From NCBI RefSeq assembly GCF_003073045.1, contig NC_037593.1, positions 13,524,735-13,588,734 on the forward strand: a stretch of 64,000 nucleotides of DNA, written 5' to 3'. The notes under the pieces are model-generated. The model was given only the letters and a program-made list of their open reading frames with translations, was not told the DNA's origin and made no database searches. The position numbers were made by a program, and so were the translations under genes. Shown here one piece after another: positions 1-12,448 of this stretch (its first letter is position 1; every line of letters starts with the position of its first letter). Origin of the DNA: Pomacea canaliculata (taxonomy: Eukaryota > Mollusca > Gastropoda > Architaenioglossa > Ampullariidae).

Positions 1-253
1 CCCAAATTACTGCCAGTACATGCACATGTGTATGACTGTGTGTTGATAAATAACTCAAGGAATGATATTTTAAACATTCTATTACATTTTATTGAACACG
101 TGGAATCTGAAACTAGAAGAAGATTGCCTTTGAACTGAAAAATGGCTTTTTTGAAGTGCATTTGAATTACTTTTTAAATTTGTACCATGGAGTAAAGTTT
201 GTAGTGATAAGTGTGTTGAATAAATGATTTAAAAAGTCTCATATACTCTACAG

Positions 254-1419
254 GGTGAATTTGTGGGTCTGGTGCCTCTGATTAATACATACTTGAACAA
301 TATTGAATGTGACGTGGAAACACGATGCACTGTGCAGCAATACCTGCAGTTGATTGCAAAGAGAGCCTCAGGTATGATTGTGTCTCAGGTGTGACTAAAA
401 TCTCTTCAGACTACTGCCAGTTTGGCTCCAACCAGGTGTCAGAGCGATAGGTTGTTTATAAAGACAAGTCAGTTCCAAATAAATTGATTTTATAGGTAAG
501 ATCAAAGAATAATAATAAAAAAATAGTGAGAAGGTGGGAACTTACAGTTAGGATTTTCAGCTCTTGTAAATTATAAAAGCAGTGAGTTATCAGAAATGCT
601 TTGTGAGATGTGGGCAAACATAGCTCGCATACCAAGAATCTGTGTAAGAGGGTTGTGTTGGGGACCTCTAGAAAGGGATTCCTTTGCATTGCTGCAGGGG
701 AGCTCAAGACAACAGCATGCTGGATCAGGGACTTTGTGGCTGCCCACCCCGAGTACAACAAAGACTCTGTTGTGTCTGAGCGCATTGCCTATGATCTACT
801 TAAGAAAATTTCACAGGTGAGAAAGTAAACCATAATTTGCAATTATCTTTTAATTTTAGCTAAGTGCATTTTGTTAAAGCATCGTTTGTTTATTGAGCTT
901 ATTTCTGCTGTACTTGAAGTTAAATGAGTGGACATACCATGCAGTACTGATCCTTACACAGCTAATGGCACTTCACACATGAAAGGACAAATAGAGATAA
1001 ATTATAAACAGCACACAAACATAATCAGACCTATACATCAGCATACCTAGACTTTATCAGGAACCATGTACACAGAGTATGTTTCAACATCAGCGCCATT
1101 GTCTGGTATTATTTAAACCTGTATGCTATAAGTAGACAAAAAGGTTGTCTGTTGTATGAATTGGAGATGAAAATTTTCAGACTAACTGTAATGTTATATG
1201 AAGGCTTGTTTTGATTTAAGTCTTGATTATTTCCCCCCACTGCTTTCACAGTTATCTCGAGAGGAGGTAGAGGAACCTGGGCTCTTGCCAGGACACCAAA
1301 CGCTGTCAGCAGACACAATCCCGGCAGCTGTGTCGCTTGCAGAAAATTATCTTAATAACAGGAGTCCCATGTCCTCAGTTGCCTCAGCAAATTCTGAACT
1401 TCCAACTGCCAGTAACTAA
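254..1419 (+). CDS. GCLC: Glutamate-cysteine ligase catalytic subunit, last three coding exons (partial)
   Basis: Glutamate-cysteine ligase joins glutamate and cysteine by ATP-driven ligation, the rate-limiting cytosolic step of glutathione synthesis. Only the C-terminal end lies here, in exons 254-371, 698-816 and 1252-1419, ending at a TAA. All junctions are AG/GT and the phases join cleanly (1, then 0). The first exon reads GLVPLINTYL...VETRC...YLQLIAKRASG, the second ELKTTACWIRDF...HPEY, both closely matching the conserved animal GCLC C-terminus (GLIPILNSYL, RASGELMTVARWMREF, HPDY). The last exon (LSREEVEEPGLLPGH onward) is a divergent Ser/Asn-rich tail, as expected for this poorly conserved end. 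The catalytic core and upstream exons lie to the left of the window. Possible poly(A) signals AATAAA occur at 2095 and 2150, so the 3' UTR may reach about 2.17 kb. Confidence 0.93.
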
Positions 1420-2403
1420 AAGAAAACAATCAGGTCCTCACCTTGGAGCAACAGTCTTTGTAATTTTTTGTTATTTTTTCTGTTAAACTGGAGAAGATTC
1501 TAACAGCACTTAATTGTTTTTTCTCACATTCTATGATAATAGTGAATGATGAAGTGGAATATAAAGAAATCAGTTTCACTAAGCTTGATCTAAAGAAGAA
1601 TCTGAGAGATGGTGATTGTACAGCATGAACATGTATATAACAGTTTAAGGTTCAAAAAGTTCTGAGTAAATGAGCCTCAGAATCTGTAACAAATGAATCT
1701 CTATCGTTCAAGATGTAGATTTATTTTGCTGTTTTCATTGCAACTTATTATGTTACTTGTAAAAACATAGCAAAAGTTATCAATATGTGAAACTAGATGT
1801 GCACAAAAATAATTTTGAAAGTCAGGAACTCTAAGGCCAAGGAACTGCAACAGCAGCATTATTTTATTTGAAGATATGAAGACAAAAGTGTAGAAATATC
1901 CAGATGACATTCAGACATGCTTCTCCATTAAACACGCTAGCTTATTTTTATGATTCTATTAAGTTCTTCATTTTACATTTATTTCCTTCATTTGCTCTTT
2001 GTTATATAAATTGCAAATGTAATTGACTCTGCCTAACAAGAAACCTGTTGTTTAGTAAAGCTTTGGAAATTGGACGCAGGAAACAAAACTAAAAAATAAA
2101 AAAACAACCACTTTAACAGTTATCTTAAATACTGCTCTAACACATTTTGAATAAATCGTAATATTAGAGCAAATCATCCATAGCAATATGTTTCACCAGC
2201 TCTGACCTTTCACCTCTTTACGTTTATTTTAGTCATTACTAACGGGAGCAAAATAATAAAAAAAAAAAGGTTCAGAACCCTGGAGGAAGTGTGTTGCTAA
2301 ACAAATTTAAGTGAGCCATGCTATTCGCAATGTATGTCTGTTTTGCAATAGTGAGTGCTTATATGATCCTGAGTTTGTTTAACTAGGTGGTTTGCTGTTT
2401 TCA
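1420..2403. other. GCLC 3' UTR and AT-rich spacer
   Basis: No credible reading frame. The stretch is AT-rich and contains AATAAA at 2095-2100 and 2150-2155. Either could end the GCLC transcript, but I cannot choose between them from sequence alone. Confidence 0.5.
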
Positions 2404-2800
2404 TCACCATCCACTGCACATGTACGAAATTTTCTGAGTCTTCAGTCCTGAAGTTGAGCTCTGATCCTCTTCAGTTACTTTAATGTATCTGTTGCCCGAT
2501 TGTAGAACCATCACATCCAAGCAACTGTTCTTTAGTCTCAGGATCTGGTCACCGCTTGTCAAATTCTTGAATCCTGGAATAGTTGCCGCAAAGGCTTGGA
2601 TTTTATTTGCTGCGGGTTCTATCTGGGCTGCCTCTGACTCAGCACACTGCGGCAAACCGGCTTGGAAATCATCGTTTTGAAGGCAGCTACCAACGTAGCG
2701 ATGAGACACCTGTCGGCATCAGTTAAATCATCAAAAGCGTTGATCGTATAGCACAATAAATCTCTGGAAACTCTGCTTAAGCTTTCACTTGGCATGTCAT
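2404..2800 (-). pseudogene. Nuclear receptor ligand-binding-domain fragment (NR1 / vitamin D receptor-like), frameshifted
   Basis: Nuclear receptors of the NR1 group are ligand-activated transcription factors. On the minus strand, from about 2795 down to 2640, one frame reads PSESLSRVSRDLL then INAFDDLTDADRCLIATLVA. A second frame, from about 2660 down to 2404, reads EPAANKIQAFAATIPGF, then LTSGDQILRLKNSCLDVMVL. The second part is the classic LBD signature (A..IPGF..L...DQI.LLK....E...L) of the VDR/NR1I/NR1J group. The two parts are adjacent and collinear but in different frames, so a one-base shift lies near 2640-2670. No in-frame start is present upstream and the frame ends TGA at 2404. A GT (gtgatg) just after the last conserved codons could be a relict donor. 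No DNA-binding domain is nearby. It is either a decayed exon of a duplicated receptor, a retrocopy fragment, or a real exon with a sequencing indel; the first seems most likely. Confidence 0.7.
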
Positions 2801-4608
2801 TTTAGGACAATCCTAGTGTGTTTTCTTAGGAGCATACGAAATTTTTAATAAAACGATTTAAACCGAAACCATCTTTTCATAAGACATTAGTATTAATGTA
2901 CTTATGTAATTTAAAATCATTTAAAAGCAAACTCTGGAAATCTTGTTGATTATGTATGTATAGTTTTGTTATTTTGTTTTGTTTTTTGTTTTTTTTTCCT
3001 CTGGAGTAAACTGCACGTATGCATGAAAATAAAGGCACAGACAGGCATGAACGTGTCCACTCACATGCGCACACACTCTTCTTTGTTCTTTTAAGCAATT
3101 TGGAGACACTAGTAGTTGATGTTGCCTTTCGTGCTTACCATCAAGACACTTGCAGTCACATTTTTTTTGCTGGTTTAAAATTATTGCATTATTCATTGTC
3201 TGAAGGATCTCTCTTGGCATGAATCTGTTGCCTCCTAGGTTTTTGAAATGTGTGATAAAGCACATGACCAATTTTGAAAGAAATTTTGTTCTCATTTAGC
3301 TTACGATCATGTTTTATCTTGTTCAGGCATTTGCTTCCAATAACCCCCTGTGATCCATTCAAAACGATGTTATTCACCACTGCTGCATTTAAAGGGTTTT
3401 TGTACATCGCTGACTGTATCTAGGCAAATTGTGTACAGGTTTTTTTGACATTAGTGTTCAGCTATCAAAATATATGGTTGTTAGTATTTCAGAATACTGT
3501 GGCAGTGTAAAATATTATAAATATTTGTTTATTGTTATCTTTTGTATAGTATGCACAAATATAGTATTGATAACACTTCTGAGGAGTTAGGTTGTAGGGA
3601 CAATCATGATGCAAAGATGTGATTCAGGAAGGCATCCAAGGTTAAGGATTACTAAAATGAGGTTACATTTGCACACGGACAAGCCGATCTGAGTCTTACA
3701 TTCCACTTTATGGACACAAACATAGAATAAAGTATTGTGCTACTGTATAAATATCCCATCATTGTAAGGAATGCTGAAAGGATCTGGGAGTATGGAGTCC
3801 ACATTCTCATGGGTTCGGGGAGGCTGGTTAGAACAGTTAGGCAAGTGTTCAGCAGCGGTCACTTAAGGTTTTGCCTTAAGAATTTTTGTTTTAAAAGTAC
3901 GACTTCTTTCTCGGGTTCAAAATGCTAACATTGTGGCGAGTTTGATAACCCCTTTAGTTTAAAAAGAAAACCTGAAGGAAAAACAAGGAATATTAGTATT
4001 TGAATCATTTTTTTAAAAAAAGCATGATTATAATTCCATAGTATACACTTGTCTGAAGTTGTGCAGTATATGTACTGTCCTGTAATCAGAATGGATCTTA
4101 GAGATGTAAGGATACAAATTTGAGGAGGATCTGCCAGTTCCAAAAGAAGTTATCTGTGTGTATGCACTATTATGAAAAACTTTGAGCTCATTTGGGAAAA
4201 AGAAATGCGTTAGATATTTGTAAAACATTTTTAATATTTCAACAATATTTATGGACATTTATTATTTGCAGTACAGACCAGAAAGGCTGCTTTTTTTCTT
4301 GTTAAGTAAGGGTAAATATAATTAATGTCTTTTGGGGATACTGGTGGCTAGGAAAGGGGGTAGTAGTTTTTTCTACGTAAGATTTCCAGCTTGTATCACT
4401 ACAACTTCAGCAGATATTTGTAGGATGCCTCCTCCAGTTCCTGACGATAAGATAAAAGCCACCAAACTTGTGTATGATTGTTTTATTGACAATCTCATTG
4501 TCCACATTATAAGGACCCACCAGGGACGCATGCTATAATGTTCATGTAGAATGCCACGCTGTTATAATGTTTAGTTCTCTGGGTATTAAATACTGTTTTT
4601 GGTAAACT

Positions 4609-4631
4609 GTTCCTACGCCATACGTAGGAAC
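4609..4631. repeat. Short perfect inverted repeat (hairpin)
   Basis: GTTCCTACG and CGTAGGAAC flank the 5-base loop CCATA. The arm shares the core CCTACG / CGTAGG with the terminal repeats of the small foldback element at 46023-46159, so it may be the joined ends of a deleted element of the same kind. Confidence 0.4.
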
Positions 4632-7214
4632 GCTGTCACGGAAGACATGTTTGCTTTGTTTCGCTTCTCTACACAATTATCCTGCTGAATGTCGAACCCG
4701 TTGAAGGAACGTGTCTTCCATGATAACCAAAACCGGTTGAGTCTATATAACCCAAATACCAAAGGCTTAGTGCACAATATGTCACTATCCACTAGAGGTT
4801 AGCTGGATAGCTATAGTATACGTTATTAGCAGTTTCACTAACTGCTAGGCATTGACTAGCAGAGTATTGCTTTCGGCTTCAGTTCGTATCCGCACGATGT
4901 GGCACATTAATGTCTTGCTAGACACATCATATGTCTGCAAATGAAGCACGAGGCACTTCTCGTAACCAGCCATTGTCTGAAATATGGATAATAGCTACAT
5001 CATGCGTTTTGACATCTGATTGCTGTTGCATAATAAATTCTCGGAACTTTTGTTATCATGTCTGCCGATCGTTTTTGTGCTGTTGAACACTCGCATATAT
5101 ACTAGAGAACAGAAATATAATGAATCTTAATTTACTGAAGATGGCATATTTTTTTTTTTTTTAAAAAGCTGAGCATTTGGTATTTAAATCGCAGACAGGT
5201 CACATTTCATCTTCACTTAAGGGTCTTTAAAGCCAGATGAGGTCGCAGACAGAAATATTAAAATTTTCTTTCGCGTCTTGCCAAACAAATAAACCTAGAA
5301 AAAACTAGGGCCCGACTAACTGAAGGTGCAGATGGCCTGATCGAGTGGTTTCATTATCTTGATTGCTTCATTGTCTGCGCGAATGACGTTAAACGGCGCC
5401 TGATTGTATATTTCATCTTTGCAAAAGTTCTTGAGCGTGTGCTTCTAATTGCCAGAGTATTGATGTCTCAGCAATGATTCTTGCAGTCTGTTTGCACCTG
5501 GGGGCGACTAGTATTCCAGAAACTCGCATCCTTCGCCGGGTTACGCGGCTTTGTATTCATCTCATCTGTTCCTCACATTTTTGAAACAGTTTATTTGTCG
5601 TGTTAAGGAAGCCACCTACTGAATGCTCTTTACTTCTTTCTTATTACTTTGTTTTGCGATTAGCTGTTCACATATATTTTTTAATATATAATTTACTTTC
5701 ATGGTGATGCCCGCCTGGTTCAATTTTTTCCCCTCGGGTCCAGGCCTGATCGAGCAGTTAATGTGACCGTTGCTTTAATTAAAATATTTTTGTATTTTTT
5801 ACAACATTTGATTGGTTGCACAAATGCGATGATAACATGAACAGTTTCATATCTGCCTTCGGTGTTTCGTTTCTTGAAGTGAATCGTGGAGTTGTCTCCC
5901 TCGTCACTTGTCTCCCCTGAAGGTGTTCGTCTGTCAGCTCCTGTCTTTCTCCTTCCTTAACTCTCTTTTATTTGTTTCTATATTTATCTCCACGTTTGCC
6001 TCTTTCTCTTTGCGTCTTACGTGTTGTTTGTTTTGCTATTTGCGGTGGAGTGACGGAGAGAGGGGGTTGGCTTGCCAACGGAGCCGCCAGCTAAAGGCAA
6101 ACAAGCCGCTCAGCAAGTCGGCAGCACCTGCACAAGATCGATCTGAATCTTACAGACTGATGATCAGAATACAGATTGGACATTTCCGCGAGTGTGTCCT
6201 ATACTTCGACTGTAACTTCACTTTAGGATGAAGAAGACTAGATGACTTCACTTCTCCCCAAACGGCCTTTTGTCTCTTGAACTCTACATGATGTGTCTCA
6301 CAAGATCTCTTTTAACCCTTTCAGTGTCGGCTTGTTCCGCCTTCGTCTCTACAGAAAGTGGGGGACAACATAATACGCGATCCTGCGACAGACAAGTGAA
6401 TTAGATTGCGATTTCCATCACTTGAGAACAAGTCTCACATCGCCCGACGAAAGGATTTAAACCAACGAGTCAGCTTCTCATCGCAACAGAACACTAATTA
6501 ATCCATCAAAATCACTAAAGACTGGCAGAATGTCGCTTCAAATCTCAAACCAGCGATAGAAAAAAAAAAACTTCACAGAAGTCCCACTAAAAGGTTATTT
6601 AAAATCCTGATTTTAAAAAAGTCGGTATTTTTTATGCTAGCTTCGGAAGATAAATTTCCACAATGCATTGAACTACTGTCAGTATTCCTGGCTACATACT
6701 GAATTCATACACCGACATTGCACTATAAGCTGTGTTTGCTCCCTTTTCAGTGACTTGAAATGTAGACAGGTCTGGGGGAAAACATGGTCACGTTTTGATT
6801 CACGAAATTAACAACTGGATTTACTTTTTAGAAATTAAAGTTAAAAACAATTCTCGAGATGACGTGTAGTTATTTATGGGACTACAAGAAAATACAGCGA
6901 AATAATTATTTCACACAAAAAAAATGTGGTTCAACCTAAAAATATGTACATGACGCAAAACATAGCAGGAGATAATAAGATATTTAATCAAAGATTTTTT
7001 AAGCTTTTTGACTTGTGCTTTAGAAAGAGTTTCATTTTTTTGTGAAATAGAGTGATGTCGCACCCAATTAAATATATTTATAAAACATAACGGAGTAGAA
7101 GGGTAAAAACGGCTGCTGGAAAGATTGCACACGACTGCTCTAAAATTATATAATTATATATAACACGGGTAAAACAATCACGAAATTCAAGTTAATTAGC
7201 CGTAGTTTGATTAC

Positions 7215-7242
7215 TGTGTGTGTGTGTGTGCGCGCGCGCGCG
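7215..7242. repeat. (TG)n(CG)n dinucleotide repeat
   Basis: An uninterrupted TG run passes directly into a CG run. Alternating purine-pyrimidine tracts of this kind can adopt Z-DNA. No gene is adjacent. Confidence 0.85.
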
Positions 7243-8773
7243 TTCATATGTGTGAGACACGAGGAGTCGGGATGGAAGAAGGAAGGCAGAAATGTGATGG
7301 GTGGGATGAAAAATAACTGCTGACCCGGAAAACGGACAAGGGTTGACTGGATTGTATACTGTTTTTATAGCTTATCTAACATGTTTTTGATTTTAAAGCC
7401 TCTTGTAATTATTTATCGGTTCCCTTCCAAGTCTACTTCTGTGAATTAATTTAAACGACAGATGCAATTTCATAAGTAGGCACTTTTGAAAAGCTCATCT
7501 AACTCAAAAAACGAAACGAAATTAATAGGCATTTTTACAACAAATGTCAACAGCAGAAGGTTCTTCGAGTTCTGTATAGCTTTGTTTGCAGCTGTGGTAG
7601 CAATGGACAGAATGCGAGGCCTGGATTAGGAGCAAAAGTGTACATAGACAAGCCATCAGAAAAATAAACGGAAGGCGAGCCAATAAGGAAGCTGTAGCAG
7701 ACAGATGAGATGTTTGTCCCGATGAGCAGCCAGGGAAGGACAAGCAGAAGTATGATTCGGATTTGAGAGCTTGGACAAGGAGTCGGGCATCAGACTTTCT
7801 GAGGCTTATGAATAAGGTGCAGTGGTCAGCCAGCAAGACAACAGTTACAATAGTTTATTTTGGACAAAGCAAAACAACAAAAAACAAAAACGAAAATCTT
7901 AGAAGCTTGGACTCTGAAGCATGGCGAATGGAGCTGATCTTAAAGAGTTTTCATGTGTTTCAATGCCGATGCTTGATTCGAACCGTGAACTGAGATTGGG
8001 AAGAAGTATTGCTTGATGCTTGTCTGAGGAAGAAGGCATCGCATTTTACGATCAGAATTAGATAATCAATGAAAGTAAAATCAAACACTTACACAACCAA
8101 ACGCTAGAACGTTCTAGAGCTGTAAAGAACACTCAGTGCGCTCGCAGACCAGATCAAAGGGCAGCGCGGAGTGTTCCCGTCGTCAAAGTCAAAGGGAGAT
8201 AAACGTCGCGCTGCAGTCGGTCACCGAGCGTCTCTCTGTGCGCGAGCGCATGTTCATCATCAATTCAGATTTTAAATGTCTTCTGAGGAGACGTTTATCT
8301 AATCTTAAGTAATATTAAGCTCTCACGTAGCGTTCTGGAATTATTAATTTAAAGAAATACAATTAATCATTTCATATTCTTTAAAATTAAAAAAAAAAAA
8401 ACATCTAAAAGCACAACCACCTGCTTGCTTTCAGCTGAGTACGTAAAAATGCTTTCCTCTCTGCAATATTTTAATCCTGGCAGCTGCCTTTCATCCATTA
8501 CTCCTAGTCACAGTAAGACGTAGCAGCAGAGGGAGGTGGAGGGGACTGGAAAAAAAGGAAGATTTTTTTCTGTAAAAGACATCTGTATCTTTCACAAAGA
8601 ATGTGAAATCATGTGCCGCAAGCACATTTGACGCAACTGAAATGCGCACGCAGAAGTATCCCCACGCACACAGACACAAAGAGAGAGAGATGATGAAAAG
8701 GTTGTCTCTAACCTTTTACTGGCCACATGATACAACACGTGCTTCTGATGGCATAAAAATTGGCGTCTGTCGA

Positions 8774-8779
8774 TATAAA
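8774..8779 (+). promoter_or_regulatory. TATA box of the small secreted-protein gene
   Basis: TATAAA in the context cgaTATAAAttc, about 225 bp before the ATG at 9000 on the same strand. A transcript starting about 30 bp downstream would have a roughly 195-nt leader. The call rests on motif and position only. Confidence 0.45.
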
Positions 8780-8999
8780 TTCAGGAGTCTTCCAAAAGTG
8801 AATAAACGAGTTAATCTGTGCTGCAGTTCATTGTGCAGTGCTTGGCACAGACAATACTCAGGCATCAATCTGGCGCTGGATGAAGTCCGACACGTGTTCT
8901 GTCAAAGTTGGCAGATTTGGTAGGTACGTGGACGATTGAAGAAGACAGGAAGGAAAAACAACCAAGCACAAAACGAACAAGTATTTTTAGACAGACTTT

Positions 9000-10317
9000 A
9001 TGCGTCAGAACGAGACTATGCATCGTGTCGCCGTTTATCTTATTCTTATTTGCCTCATCTGTGGCGCCAGAGCAGAAGGTATGTTTTATTTTTTCTTTCA
9101 TGTTAAGATATAACAATATTTATATAAGATATTGAGTGAAATAAACGAATTTCCAAAGTATTGATCATGAACAAGTTTTCTTTTTCTTTTTTTTCTTCCT
9201 TTTCATTCTCTTCCACTCTGTTCGTCTCTCTTCCTCCTTCTTTTAAGAATTGGTCTTCTGTTCTCGTGTGTCTGCATGTGGGACCATTTAACCACTTTTG
9301 TTTGGCAACTTTTAACATTTTTTTTATTCACGCTTTTGTCTATACCTCTTTGTGTCTGCATGTCATTGGATGCATTGTCTTTATTTGTGTGTGTGTGTGT
9401 GTAAAACATCTGTTCTTATGTCGTGGAGCTGCTGGCAGCTTTCTCATCAGTCTGCTAAACAGTCACTCCATCAATAATTCAACACATCGGTAAACAGGTT
9501 CCCACGCAAAGACTTCACTAATATAATGCAATAGCCCTTTAACCCGTGTCGAGAAAGCCATCTTGCTCATGGATACTAAATTAGTCTTACTTTTTATGTA
9601 CATTTTTTTTTCACATTGGGAAATACAAAAATGAGTCAGTCAACACGCGACAAACAATTCTGTGATGATGTTTTTCTCAACCATTTACTCGGGATATTAG
9701 TGTTGTTGTTGTTGTTGTTGCTGTTAATAAAAATAAAAATAATAAAAAATAAGAACCAATCGGAATCCATTACACATTCGATCGCTTTATTCTTTTTAAA
9801 ATTTCCTGGGTTGCTATGCAATATCGTGTGCAATTTTTAACGCCTGATTCTTCCGCTCTTGAAACAGCGCTGCGCAGACGCGGCCTATCATCACCGCGAA
9901 CATCCCAAACAACAGAAATACTCAGAATATCGTCACGGTCCAACACTCAACCGGCACGGCGAGACCTTGACCTTTGCTAGCAGTAGCAGCAGCAGCAGCA
10001 GCGACGACGACGACAACACTCCAGCAAACTCGCCGCTGGCATCGCACCCAGCAAAGCACGACGATGCCTCCAGAGGACTTCCGGACGCGCAGACTCCTGA
10101 GCTCTTCCGGCCGCTGGAGGTGGACGAGTACATCTCGGACAGAAGTGATGCAAAGAGAGCTCGCACGATTCAGACCCTCAGCGAACAGATCATGCGTAAC
10201 TCGGACATCTTGTACGACGAACTCGCGGACAGTTTCAACAAAGTCGTCCTGTCGAGACACGTGTCCAAAAAACTGGAACAGCCGAGAAAAATACGTTACG
10301 AGTTTGTGGGCAGATAA
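9000..10317 (+). CDS. Small secreted protein, peptide-precursor-like, two exons
   Basis: I do not recognise the family. Exon 1 (9000-9078) encodes MRQNETMHRVAVYLI then LICLICGARAE, a strong signal peptide, with an in-frame TAG just upstream at 8988 supporting this start. A GT donor follows at 9079. The frame that stays open continues if exon 2 starts at 9878 (AG acceptor ...gcgcag), phase 1, giving ARAE-DAAYHHREHPK. Exon 2 ends with TAA at 10315-10317. The product is about 172 aa. After the signal peptide come a His/Pro/Arg-rich stretch, a run of eight Ser then four Asp, an acidic/proline-rich linker, a dibasic KR in SDAKRARTIQ, and a Cys-free, probably helical C-terminal stretch of about 50 residues ending PRKIRYEFVGR. 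Signal peptide, linker, dibasic site and short Cys-free C-terminus fit a neuropeptide or hormone precursor, but I match it to no known peptide. An alternative acceptor at 9867 would put the message out of frame. A poly(A) signal lies at 10513. Confidence 0.65.
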
Positions 10318-11736
10318 CTGGCGGAATCGGTTAAGCATTCTGCAAATGCTCCTTGGACTAAACTCTTATTTGATGGACAACAGGTCGAGAATTGATATAT
10401 TTTTAACTGACCTACAAGTGACATTTATTAATTTATTGGAGGATACGTTGTTTCGTTGTTTGTTTTCTAAGCTGAAAAAATTTTACTGTTAGAAAATGTG
10501 TTAGTGAACAGGAATAAAAGGTACAAGCTGAAGTTGCGATTTTGAATTTTTACAGAATATTTTATGAAAATGAACAGCTTCATCGCCAGATAAGTTGACT
10601 TACTCAAACGTATCAAGAGTCTTACTGACATTTGAGACGATATAGAAGCGCTAGTCCGTGGCTGTTGAATAAGAATAAGCACTAGCGCCTTTGCCCTTAA
10701 ATCTCACACTACTGTCGGCTGTAAAGTGTCAGGAAACCGGTCACGCTAAAACAAAGCAAAATAAAAACACAAAAAAAATAAAAGTGGATGATAACAGGCA
10801 CAAAAATATATCTACCGATACAGTAAAATTTCTGTTGATTGTTAACAGTTATAAAGATGTAATGATCTCGTATATTAGCAGTCAAACAATATATATATTT
10901 TTCTTCCTTCGTCTGTGCAGCATTATTATTACCATTTCAGCATCTACTATTACATCTACCACCATCAACACCACCTCACCACCGCCAACATCCCGGTCAC
11001 CAAAATCTTTCACCCTCGGGCAGTTCTTGCTGCTGTGTAACGAAATTTCCTTCTGAAGATAAAATAAAGAATAAACGAAATAACAAGTAAATTTGATTTA
11101 GAAACTAAGATGTGAAGTGTGGATGGGAGCATATTAAATGAAAAGTTTCACTGGTCAGTTGGCGGAAATGCATGCCTATCTGTATTTTCTTCTTAGTGTT
11201 CGTCGTGAGGGGTACATCTCTCTCCCGCCAGCTGTCTCTTGTATGAGTGACAGGCTGATGAATGGAGAAGCGAATTCATGATGTATATGTTAAATAAGAT
11301 AAGTGATGTGTGTGTATGTGAGGGGGTGAACGAGTCCAGCGATTTATTACAATAGTTTCTGGAGCAATACAACCAATTGAATGATTTAGAATTTGGACTT
11401 CGTAGTGTTAGGTGTCAGGTCCTATCTCAGGTCATACAGCATTTTTAATATGGGTGTTTTGAGCCTAAACGGACTAGGCTACAACAAAATCCCCCTTTTT
11501 AAAACTCTGGAATATCGGAAACTTTCCGAGAACATCACTGAGATGCAATATTTTCCATTTTCTGTCCACATTGTGTGTCAATCTGATTCCCAAAGCGAGT
11601 GAATGTCTTCGCCAACTTGGAAAACAGATTAAGTTGAGAGGTAACTTGCGGACTCGTAGTACTTTTAAATTTATCATTTTAATTTAAATATTTTAAATTA
11701 AATTCATCGTATCCTATCCATTACTCCCTTTTTAAG
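10318..11736. other. 3' UTR of the secreted-protein gene, then spacer
   Basis: AATAAA at 10513-10518 lies about 195 bp after the stop codon and probably ends the transcript. The rest is AT-rich with no recognisable gene. A Thr-rich frame near 10.92-11.04 kb is low-complexity. Confidence 0.5.
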
Positions 11737-12448
11737 TTTATCGTCACTGCAAATTAAAAAAAAATAATATTCGTTTTTGTATTAAATTGGAAGGCTGATT
11801 TTCTTGTAGGTGCATTCAAAGGAACAGACATTTGTTCGGCATGTAAACAGAGTTCTCACAACAAATCTCGGTTACTAGCGTAAACAAGGAAGACTTCACT
11901 AGAAACCCACAGAACTACATTCAGGGGACTCATTACAATGTAGTTATCTACTGTGTTCTTTAGGTCAACAAGTTCTTTAGATAAATAGAGACGGGAGAAG
12001 CTAGTTCTCTCTGAGGTTGTGCCATCTCGTTTACTTGCTGAGAATGAAGTTCAAATCACGAGGTGACATGTACGCTCCAGTGCGCGATCAACAGCGCGTA
12101 TCAATATCTGAGCATCGAGATTTTGTTGTCGAGCTTCACTTAGGTCGTGGTCCGGCAAATGTGGGGACACTAATCAAGCCACTGAGAACTGCACAGGCAG
12201 ACACCTTTTCAAATTATCTCAGGTTTTGTCGTGAATACCGTGGTCGGCTTATATTTGCTTCTTCAAGACCAAGTAGGAGATAGCGGATCCACGTACACAA
12301 AACGTGAGAGTCTGCGATCGATTCCACGTAGTCGCAACGATTTAATCAGGGCAAGTGAAATCTGTAGGGAATATTTCACTCTCAAAAAAAAAAAAAAAAA
12401 TCGCTCTGTGGCTTTCAGGGAGCATTGACAGGGACTTTGACAAAGATC

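Larger units (their letters stand above)
2801..8770. other. Long intergenic spacer without recognisable genes
   Basis: About 6 kb, AT-rich, with homopolymer runs and no open frame that resembles a protein. A perfect 9-bp inverted repeat with a 5-base loop lies at 4609-4631 (see its entry). A (TG)n(CG)n tract lies at 7215-7242. A short frame near 7905-7990 (SEAWRMELILKSF) vaguely recalls the C-terminal tail of a LINE reverse transcriptase, too weak to call. I see no tRNA or rRNA. Confidence 0.5.

Noticed and set aside
7763-7993. Possible LINE reverse-transcriptase tail (SEAWRMELILKSFHVFQCRC)
   Set aside because: Only about 20 residues loosely resemble the C-terminal region of LINE proteins; no supporting RT or endonuclease motifs nearby.
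9922-10338. A 138-residue minus-strand frame
   Set aside because: Antisense to exon 2 of the small secreted-protein gene; its poly-Ala/Val run is the complement of the Ser repeat.
12017-12283. An 88-residue frame in the upstream block of unit A (MCHLVYLLRMKF...)
   Set aside because: The same block in units B and C carries frame-breaking differences, so coding constraint is absent; treated as part of the duplicated flank.
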